From: Parvularcula sp039033795
GTDB lineage: Bacteria; Pseudomonadota; Alphaproteobacteria; Caulobacterales; Parvularculaceae
Assembly (NCBI GenBank): GCA_039033795.1
Contig: JBCCBY010000150.1
Location: 1-7,407 of the forward strand
DNA length: 7,407 bases
Reading direction: 5' to 3'
The position numbers were made by a program, and so were the translations under genes. The notes under the pieces were generated by a model. It searched no databases. It was given only the letters and a program-made list of their open reading frames with translations, and was not told the origin of the DNA. Below are positions 1-7,407 of the stretch, one piece after another. Each line of letters opens with the position of its first letter. The stretch's first letter is position 1.

Positions 1-238
1 CTTTGAGCGTTGCATCGATGCGAACACGTCGACAGAGTCGGTGGCGCTCGAATTCGACGTGGATCCAGCGGGGAATGTTGTGAACGTTGAAGTGATCGAC
101 TCGTCCGACCGGTGCTTTAATCGGTATGCGGTGCGCGCGGCTGAGCGGTGGAAATATCAGCCCAAGATTGTTGACGGGGAAGCGGTGCCGCGCCGCGGTG
201 TCCGGACGACAATTCGCTTCGAAATTGGCGAAGGATAA
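1..238 (+). CDS. TonB family energy transducer, C-terminal domain (5' truncated by window edge)
   Basis: Only the last 78 codons are present; the frame starts at base 2 and ends at TAA 236-238, and the gene begins upstream of the window. The visible part is a TonB C-terminal domain: a beta strand (VALEFDVDPAGNV), a second strand (VEVIDSSD), then the helix CFNRYAVRAAERWKYQP and a last strand (VRTTIRFEI). The helix ending in a W-K/R-Y-x-P motif is typical of the family. Such proteins span the inner membrane, take energy from ExbB/ExbD and contact TonB-dependent outer-membrane receptors through this domain. The proline-rich and membrane parts cannot be seen. Two cysteines (visible residues 4 and 38) flank the first strands. 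An in-frame GTG at 41 is internal to the domain and is not the start. The TPR gene begins 3 bases after the stop, so the two are very probably cotranscribed. The family is clear; the exact paralogue is not. Confidence 0.88.
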   Translation, partial: FERCIDANTSTESVALEFDVDPAGNVVNVEVIDSSDRCFNRYAVRAAERWKYQPKIVDGEAVPRRGVRTTIRFEIGEG

Positions 239-241
239 TTC

Positions 242-1801
242 ATGATGTTCCGTCAAAAGATTTTTGGTGTTCGTCGGGCCGGTGTCGCCGCATTGATGCT
301 CTCCGCGATGGCGGTGACAATGACGATGTCTGGACCGTCCGCGCACGCTCAAAACAGCGCACAAGAGGCAGAGGATCGGCGTCGTTCTCGTCAGACCTTG
401 TCGCCCCGGACTGGGACCGCACTTAATGAAGCATTAAACTTTGCGAACGAAGACCCACCTCGTATCCCCGAAGCGATCGAGGCGATCAATCGGGTTCTTT
501 CACGGGATAATTTGCCACCTTATGACCGCGCAACCTCCCTAGAAGTTCGTGGCCAGCTTTATACCGCGTCCGATCGACTGGATTTGGCGCTGAGAGACTA
601 TGAGCAAGTGCTCGCGCTCGATGTTCTTCCCAGCAACCGGACCAGCCAGATCCGCCGGAATGTGGCACAGCTTTATTATGTCACGGATCAGTTCCGTCGG
701 GCCATCAACTTCATGGAAGGGTACATCCGTGAAGCGGGCGCTGAGGCGGAGCCGAACGACTTTTTCATCGTTGCCGCATCATATGTTCAGCTTGATGACT
801 ATCGTGGTGCACGCGGCCCTGCTGAGCGTGCAGTTCAACTCGACACTGATCGGAAAAAGCAGTTCTACGATCTTTTGAACTTGGTCTACAACGAGCTTAA
901 TCTTGATACCCTCCGCGGTCGTCTGCTTGAGACGATGGTGGAGTATTTCCCAAGCGAAGAATCGTACTGGGAACAGCTGGCTGCCTCCTATTCTGCCGCG
1001 GGCAGAAACGCCGATGCCCTCGCCGCTCTCGAGGTTGCGTATGCTGCGGGTTTGATCAGCGACGAAGATAAGATCGTCACATTGGCGCAGTTCTACTATG
1101 ATCAGAACAACCCCTATCGTGGCGCTGTCCTTCTCGAATCGGAAATGAATGCGGGCAATGTTGACCGCGACTTGCAAAATCTTGAGTTGCTCGGGCAGCT
1201 CTGGGCGGCCGCTCGGGAGCAGGATAAATCGATCGCGATCCTGACGGAGGCCGCACCCAAACGTGATGATGGTCGGCTCTATTATCAGTTGGGTCAGAGC
1301 TATCTGGCCGATGAGCAATACAGTCGTGCGATCAGCAATTTGCGTTCGGCCGTGAGACGCGGCGGCCTGCCCGAACGGGATATCGGCAACGCCCGTGTGC
1401 TGATCGGAACGGCGCTTTTCCAACAGGACAGCGAGAGCAAAGAAGCACGGACCGAGGCGCGTGACGAGTTTGTGTTGGCCGCTGAGGTCTCAAGTTCAGC
1501 ACGGGTTGCTAACTCTTGGATTGAATATATCGACACGATCGAATCGACCCTTGAGCAGCAAGCGGCTGTGGAACTCAGCCAGGCGATTGAGCGTCAAACG
1601 CGGCAGATCGAACGCTGTGGTTCCATCATTGACGTGATCGAGCTAGGTGGGCGTACGGACGTTCCTGAAGATGAAATCGCGTCCTGCCGTGCGCTCTTGG
1701 CCCGCGTGGACGCTGGCGAGACCGCCAAATCTATGGTGGAAGAGGAACGCGCCGCCGCCGAAGCCGAGGAAAATGGGGAAAGCGAAGAAGAGGCGGGTTA
1801 A
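242..1801 (+). CDS. Exported TPR-repeat protein, downstream partner of tonB
   Basis: A 519-residue protein starting at ATG 242, 3 bases after the tonB stop. AAGGA at 231-235, inside the end of tonB, is the ribosome binding site, 6 bases upstream; ATG 245 is an equally placed alternative. The N-terminus is a Sec signal peptide: basic residues (K6, R11, R12), a hydrophobic stretch at about 13-30 and a probable AHA/Q cleavage after residue 36. The mature protein is therefore periplasmic. From about residue 70 to 400 it is a run of helical hairpins with TPR-like spacing, for example LDLALRDYEQVLALD, YRGARGPAERAVQLD, ADALAALEVAYAAG and YSRAISNLRSAVRRG. The C-terminus (about 497-519) is a Glu/Ala-rich, probably disordered acidic tail. 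Its only two cysteines, C459 and C482, could form a disulfide. TPR proteins of this kind commonly follow tonB in TonB2-type exb-tonB clusters, where they are thought to be accessory subunits. The role here is inferred from position; the binding partner is unknown. Confidence 0.85.
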   Translation: MMFRQKIFGVRRAGVAALMLSAMAVTMTMSGPSAHAQNSAQEAEDRRRSRQTLSPRTGTALNEALNFANEDPPRIPEAIEAINRVLSRDNLPPYDRATSLEVRGQLYTASDRLDLALRDYEQVLALDVLPSNRTSQIRRNVAQLYYVTDQFRRAINFMEGYIREAGAEAEPNDFFIVAASYVQLDDYRGARGPAERAVQLDTDRKKQFYDLLNLVYNELNLDTLRGRLLETMVEYFPSEESYWEQLAASYSAAGRNADALAALEVAYAAGLISDEDKIVTLAQFYYDQNNPYRGAVLLESEMNAGNVDRDLQNLELLGQLWAAAREQDKSIAILTEAAPKRDDGRLYYQLGQSYLADEQYSRAISNLRSAVRRGGLPERDIGNARVLIGTALFQQDSESKEARTEARDEFVLAAEVSSSARVANSWIEYIDTIESTLEQQAAVELSQAIERQTRQIERCGSIIDVIELGGRTDVPEDEIASCRALLARVDAGETAKSMVEEERAAAEAEENGESEEEAG

Positions 1802-1827
1802 GCCTTTCCGCATTCTGATTGATCTCT

Positions 1828-1861
1828 AAGAAGCCGGCTCCCAAATGGGGCCGGTTTTTTA
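1828..1861. terminator. Intrinsic terminator shared by the TPR gene and maiA
   Basis: The stem CCGGC (1834-1838) pairs with GCCGG (1850-1854). It is extended outward by G-T and A-T pairs, because the A-rich left flank (1828-1832) faces the T run 1855-1860, and partly inward by T-G and two C-G pairs. On the plus strand the six-T run makes a classical terminator 27 bases after the TPR stop. On the minus strand the trailing run is the weaker TTCTTA. The maiA stop codon (1859-1861) lies at the edge of the stem, so the element separates two convergent genes and may act in both directions, more strongly on the plus strand. Confidence 0.8.
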
Positions 1862-2503
1862 CTGCATAGCATCGGGCTGTTGATCTGGGTGCGCTCGTTC
1901 GGCTTCGCTTAGCGACTGGACAGCTTGTTCAACCTCAAGAAGACGCGGATAGGGTGACACGTCCAAGCCATAACGGCGTGCGCCGAAGAGCTGTGGGATC
2001 AGATAGCACTCAGCGGCCGTCACGTTATCGCCAAGAAGAAAATTGGCCTGCGGAGCAATCGTTTGAGCGAGACGTTCAAGCGCCATGAACCCTTCGCCGA
2101 TCCAATGCCTTGCCCATCCCTGCACGTTCTCATTGTCATGGCCGAGCGGCTGTTTGAGATAATTCAAGATACGGAGGTTTTGGAGTGGATGCACATCACA
2201 GCCGATCAATGCTGCCATCTGACGGACGTTTGCGCGGGCCACGGGTTCATCGGGGAAGAGTGGGGGACCCGGCATCACGTCATCGATATACTCAATGATC
2301 GCTGGGCTTTGCGAGATGATGGTGCCGTCATCGAGTTCAAGTGCGGGGACCAGACCTTGTGGGTTAATCTCAAGAAACTCGGGCGCTCGATGCTCGCGTT
2401 GCAGAAGATTGACCGGCACAATCTCGATCGTCACGCCCTTAAACGCGAGGGCGAGGCGCACGCGGTACGATGTGCCTGATCGCCAATAGCTATAGAGTCT
2501 CAT
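1859..2503 (-). CDS. maiA: Maleylacetoacetate isomerase (zeta-class GST), possibly maleylpyruvate isomerase
   Basis: A 214-residue cytosolic enzyme, the usual length for zeta-class glutathione transferases. The family isomerises a cis double bond using glutathione: 4-maleylacetoacetate to fumarylacetoacetate in tyrosine/homogentisate breakdown, or maleylpyruvate to fumarylpyruvate in gentisate breakdown. The N-terminal thioredoxin-like domain (about 1-80) has the zeta motif at 7-19 (WRSGTSYRVRLAL), the cis-proline segment NPQGLVPAL (P53) and the glutathione-binding QS pair (Q65, S66). The all-helical domain carries GCDVHPLQNLRIL (H105, R111) and AECYLIPQ...ARR (R176, R177). The active-site SSC of the human enzyme reads SGT here, as I recall for NagL-type maleylpyruvate isomerases, so the substrate is not settled. 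The start at 2503 is chosen because AGGAG lies 7 bases upstream and the family N-terminus begins at MRLYSYW. An in-frame ATG at 2548 would add 15 unrelated residues and sits in the terminator of the gene upstream. No other aromatic-catabolism gene is in the window. Confidence 0.88.
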   Translation of the reverse strand: MRLYSYWRSGTSYRVRLALAFKGVTIEIVPVNLLQREHRAPEFLEINPQGLVPALELDDGTIISQSPAIIEYIDDVMPGPPLFPDEPVARANVRQMAALIGCDVHPLQNLRILNYLKQPLGHDNENVQGWARHWIGEGFMALERLAQTIAPQANFLLGDNVTAAECYLIPQLFGARRYGLDVSPYPRLLEVEQAVQSLSEAERAHPDQQPDAMQ

Positions 2504-2510
2504 CGTCCTT

Positions 2511-2515
2511 CTCCT
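2511..2515 (-). promoter_or_regulatory. Ribosome binding site deciding the maiA start
   Basis: The minus strand reads AGGAG followed by AAGGACG and then ATG at 2503, giving a 7-base spacer. The wider purine run (GAGGAGAAGGA) is a strong Shine-Dalgarno match. It favours the ATG at 2503 over the in-frame ATG at 2548, which begins within the T-tract complement of the upstream terminator. Confidence 0.75.
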
Positions 2516-2546
2516 CGAGTTTTCAACGATCGCCGCGGGCGGAATC

Positions 2547-2572
2547 AAAAAAGGGCGGCCATGCCGCCCTTT
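2547..2572 (-). terminator. Intrinsic terminator of the DUF885 lipoprotein gene
   Basis: On the minus strand a perfect 10-bp stem (AAAGGGCGGC pairing with GCCGCCCTTT; 2550-2559 with 2563-2572) with a 3-base loop is followed by a run of six T (complement of 2547-2552). It begins 23 bases after the DUF885 stop codon. GC-rich stem, short loop and immediate U-tract make this a textbook Rho-independent terminator. It leaves only about 43 bases before the maiA start, so maiA must depend on read-through or on a promoter overlapping this region. Confidence 0.92.
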
Positions 2573-2595
2573 GATGTTAGGTGGAGATACCGGGT

Positions 2596-4488
2596 TTAGT
2601 CGAGATCGGGAGCTGGCCCGCCAGCAGCGATCCAGCGGTCGAGCCTTTTCTCAAGCACCTCAATGGGTGCCCCGCCGTCGCGCAACAGCTCATAATGGAA
2701 GACGGCAAGATCGAAGTCCTCACCCAGCGTGTCTTCAGCACGCGCACGGAGTTCTTGGACCTTCAGCATGCCTGTTTTATAGGCCAGCGCTTGTCCTGGC
2801 CACACGCTATAGCGTTCGATCTCAATGGTCACAGCGGACGGGTCCATGCCCGTGTTGGCGACCATGTAATCAATCGCCTCCTCACGGGTCCATCGTTTGG
2901 CGTGGATGCCGCTGTCGACCACCAACCGGACAGCACGAAAGAGCTCATCCCGTAGGCGCCCAAGATTTCCTAGCTGATCATCATCATAGAGACCGATTTC
3001 CCAAGCAAAACGCTCCGAATAAAGCGCCCAACCCTCCGCCATGCCCGTCGAGGAGCCAGAAAGCCGGACGATCAAAGGAGTCTCGACCGCCTCAACCCCA
3101 AGCGCGATCTGGAAGTGGTGGCCGGGAACACCTTCGTGATAGGTGAGGGTTGGAAGAGAGAAGCGCGGCTGTGTCGCTGTATCCCGCAAATTGATATAAT
3201 ATTGGCCAGGACGTGATCCATCTTCAGACGGACCATTATAATAACCACCGGGCGCGCCTTCTTCAGCATATTCGGGGATGCGGCGTACTTCAAAACCCAC
3301 TTTAGGCGTCACGAGGAAGAACTCGTCCATCACCGCTTCAGCTTCTTCTGACAGCTCTCGGACATAAGCGAGCAATTCTTCACGCCCTTCCGCAGTGTTC
3401 GGAAAAACCTGATCAGGGGACTGCGTCAGGGCGAGCAATCGAGCACCGACGGTGCCTTCGGTCATATCAAGCTCCGTGAAAATGGCTTCCATTTCCGCCT
3501 GAATGCGCGCCACCTCCGAAAGGCCGAGCTCGTGAACGCCGTCGCCGTCCAGCTTGTTCTCGCCATTCACCTCGATCAAGGCATCATAGAGCGCCGATCC
3601 GCCGGGCAAGTCCCAAAGGCCAGCATCCGGGGTTGCAAGAGGTTGAATGTCTTCCAGCGCCGATGCCAAACCGGCATATGCTGGATAGACGGAGTTCGCG
3701 ACCGCATCCTTCACATTGGCGACAAGCTCTTCTTCATTATCGAACTCCACCGTGTCCAGAAAATCAGTCAGATGGGTCACCAAAATATTTTCATCCGATG
3801 GACCACTGATGAAACCATTGGTGTTGCTGATGGCACCCGCGATGGCAAAGTCTGGCGCGACAACCCCGGCCTCGGCGTTGGTCATCATGATTTCCACCGC
3901 ACCGGCGAATTGTTCGTCAAAGAGGTTCAGCCTGCTGATGTAAGCGACAGCATCGTCACGGGTGTTGAGCGCGTGGATCGATGTGACGAACTGGGGCATG
4001 TTCACATGAACACCGCCGATTTGGGTCACCACGTAAGGGCTCGAAAAGCCTCCAGCGAGGTAATACCCATTCGCATCGGCCACCGCGTAGGCTTCGTTCG
4101 CGGCCTCGCTGCCACCCAAGAGCACCTCACGGTACTCCTGCCGCTTTGGCGAGAGCTCTTCTGGGTCAAACGACAGCAGGACCTCTTCGAACCCCTTGCT
4201 CATGTCCCGGAACAACATGTGTCCTTCTATACCGGGCGCTGAATAGCGGTCCTTGTAGCGGCCACCGGCGCGTTCTTCATCAACACCAAGTCCGGTTGCG
4301 CTCTCTGGCGATGCGTAAAGGAATTCGGTGGTAAAAGCCTCGAGTGCTTCGTCAAAGGCGGTGTTCACATCGATCTTGGGCGCTGGGGCTGGCTCATCGG
4401 GCGCCGACGTTTGCTGCCCACAGGCCGCCAAAAGGGCGAGGCTGGCCGCACCTGTGATCAAGGTGCCGCGAAGGGAGTTGCGGTTCAT
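2596..4488 (-). CDS. DUF885 family lipoprotein, putative zinc metallopeptidase
   Basis: A 630-residue protein. The N-terminus is a lipoprotein signal: N2-R7 basic, a hydrophobic core and the lipobox LAAC, with C23 as the lipidated residue. G24 at the +2 position gives no inner-membrane retention signal, so outer-membrane attachment is likely. A Pro/Ala-rich linker follows (about 27-40), then one DUF885 domain to the end. Family hallmarks are visible: HEGVPGHHFQ with H451, E452, H457 and H458, and GMAEGWALYSE with E485 and E492. This arrangement resembles zinc peptidases of the gluzincin type, with a second helix supplying an acidic ligand, although the first motif is not a canonical HExxH. 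Conserved C-terminal segments include GMDPSAVTIEIERYSVWPGQALAYKTG. ATG 4488 is preferred because GAGAGG lies 7 bases upstream and the lipoprotein signal then has normal length; ATG 4506 would add 6 residues. The gene is divergent from clpB. The substrate is unknown; peptidase activity is inferred. Confidence 0.88.
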   Translation of the reverse strand: MNRNSLRGTLITGAASLALLAACGQQTSAPDEPAPAPKIDVNTAFDEALEAFTTEFLYASPESATGLGVDEERAGGRYKDRYSAPGIEGHMLFRDMSKGFEEVLLSFDPEELSPKRQEYREVLLGGSEAANEAYAVADANGYYLAGGFSSPYVVTQIGGVHVNMPQFVTSIHALNTRDDAVAYISRLNLFDEQFAGAVEIMMTNAEAGVVAPDFAIAGAISNTNGFISGPSDENILVTHLTDFLDTVEFDNEEELVANVKDAVANSVYPAYAGLASALEDIQPLATPDAGLWDLPGGSALYDALIEVNGENKLDGDGVHELGLSEVARIQAEMEAIFTELDMTEGTVGARLLALTQSPDQVFPNTAEGREELLAYVRELSEEAEAVMDEFFLVTPKVGFEVRRIPEYAEEGAPGGYYNGPSEDGSRPGQYYINLRDTATQPRFSLPTLTYHEGVPGHHFQIALGVEAVETPLIVRLSGSSTGMAEGWALYSERFAWEIGLYDDDQLGNLGRLRDELFRAVRLVVDSGIHAKRWTREEAIDYMVANTGMDPSAVTIEIERYSVWPGQALAYKTGMLKVQELRARAEDTLGEDFDLAVFHYELLRDGGAPIEVLEKRLDRWIAAGGPAPDLD

Positions 4489-4675
4489 GGGGTATCCTCT
4501 CGACATTCGGTGTCAGCGTTTGAGAGCTTTGATCACCGAATTCAAGCGGTTGTCGGCCGAACGGTCGCTTCAATGGGTTGAGGGATTGATTGGTTGTCGG
4601 TTGCTCACCATCTCTTTGCCAGACGCTGCCACCATGGGGTGTCTGATTAGAAATCGATGCTCACAATGAGGTCGC
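4489..4675. other. Divergent intergenic region between DUF885 gene and clpB
   Basis: These 187 bases separate two divergently transcribed genes and must hold both promoters. On the plus side I see a candidate RpoH promoter for clpB (4585-4613). On the minus side no convincing -35/-10 pair was found for the DUF885 gene, only its ribosome binding site just upstream of 4488. The 9-base direct repeat GGTTGTCGG occurs at 4548-4556 and 4592-4600. No small gene is credible here: the plus-strand reading frame ending at 4669 is mostly antisense to the lipoprotein signal region. Confidence 0.6.
4585..4613 (+). promoter_or_regulatory. Candidate RpoH (sigma-32) heat-shock promoter of clpB
   Basis: ATTGAT at 4585-4590, a 15-base spacer, then CACCATCT at 4606-4613. 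The sigma-32 consensus is CTTGAA, about 13-15 bases, then CCCCATNT. The downstream element matches 7 of 8 positions and the upstream element keeps the TTGA core, close to the CTTGAT form of the E. coli dnaK promoter. Transcription would begin near 4620, leaving a leader of about 55 bases before the clpB ATG. clpB is a standard RpoH regulon member in proteobacteria, which supports the assignment, but it comes from eye-matching only. Confidence 0.45.
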
Positions 4676-7312
<2,637 letters not shown>

Positions 7313-7318
<6 letters not shown>

Positions 7319-7348
7319 AGTGTGGGTCGGTGAGTGCACACTTCAGTT
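7313..7348 (+). terminator. Hairpin at the clpB stop codon (possible weak terminator)
   Basis: AAGTGTG (7318-7324) pairs perfectly with CACACTT (7337-7343) around a 12-base loop. Beyond one A-C mismatch, AACT (7313-7316) pairs with AGTT (7345-7348). The stem therefore includes the clpB stop codon (7316-7318). There is no T-run after it; the next bases are C, A and A-rich, so it is not a canonical intrinsic terminator. It could assist Rho-dependent termination, protect the 3' end, or be fortuitous. The remaining bases to 7407 show no recognisable gene. Confidence 0.35.
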
Positions 7349-7407
7349 CAGAAAACCACCCAAAAACAAAGCCCTGATGTTCGCGCGATTGATTAAAACT
7401 CTTCTTA

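Noticed and set aside
41..238. A short complete gene starting at GTG 41
   Set aside because: The reading frame is open to the window edge and the TonB domain begins upstream of this codon, so this is the 3' end of a longer gene.
779..1423. Minus-strand open frame of 214 codons inside the TPR gene
   Set aside because: It lies antisense to a well-supported gene with signal peptide and TPR pattern. Its translation shows no recognisable domain and it has no ribosome binding context.
2571..3146. Plus-strand open frame starting inside the DUF885 terminator
   Set aside because: The translation is low-complexity (Arg/Pro/Ser-rich) and antisense to the catalytic half of the DUF885 gene.
3532..4242. 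Plus-strand open frame of 236 codons inside the DUF885 gene
   Set aside because: It is antisense to conserved DUF885 sequence, has no recognisable domain, and is the kind of shadow frame expected in GC-rich coding DNA.
4504..4546. CTTGAA on the minus strand (4546-4541) as an RpoH or vegetative promoter for the DUF885 gene
   Set aside because: No CCCATNT-like element lies 13-15 bases downstream, and the hexamer at 17-base spacing (CAAACG) is a poor -10.
4328..4669. Plus-strand open frame just upstream of clpB, ending 7 bases before its ATG
   Set aside because: It could pass for a small leader gene, but most of it is antisense to the lipoprotein signal and linker, and the rest lies in the promoter region. 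No ribosome binding site or domain is visible.

Overview
The window looks like ordinary chromosomal sequence from a Gram-negative bacterium, most likely a (marine) alphaproteobacterium. This rests on moderately high GC, outer-envelope genes (a TonB domain, a lipoprotein and a secreted TPR protein), and ClpB and GST sequences of proteobacterial type. The exact lineage cannot be fixed from the sequence alone; a Hyphomonadaceae- or Parvularculales-like organism is a guess.

Layout. Bases 1-1801 hold the 3' end of a TonB-type energy transducer gene, followed 3 bases later by a gene for an exported 519-residue TPR protein. This looks like the end of an ExbB/ExbD/TonB-type operon. A hairpin terminator at 1828-1861 closes it and is shared with the convergent minus-strand gene maiA. 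maiA encodes a zeta-class glutathione-dependent isomerase (maleylacetoacetate, or possibly maleylpyruvate, isomerase). Upstream of maiA on the same strand is a 630-residue DUF885 lipoprotein gene with a metallopeptidase-like HExxPGHH signature. A strong intrinsic terminator separates these two minus-strand genes. A 187-base divergent intergenic region follows, with a candidate RpoH (heat-shock) promoter in front of plus-strand clpB. clpB is complete (880 residues) and is followed by a hairpin without a U-tract and 89 bases of sequence with no recognisable gene.

Functionally these are four separate units: envelope energy transduction with an accessory TPR protein, an aromatic-catabolism isomerase standing alone, an uncharacterised envelope peptidase-like lipoprotein, and the ClpB disaggregase. 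I see no mobile element, CRISPR array, tRNA, rRNA or defence-like system. Nothing here amounts to a previously undescribed system. The points most worth a second look are the DUF885 lipoprotein, the TonB-TPR pair with its cysteine pairs, the substrate of the isomerase, and the regulatory elements around clpB.
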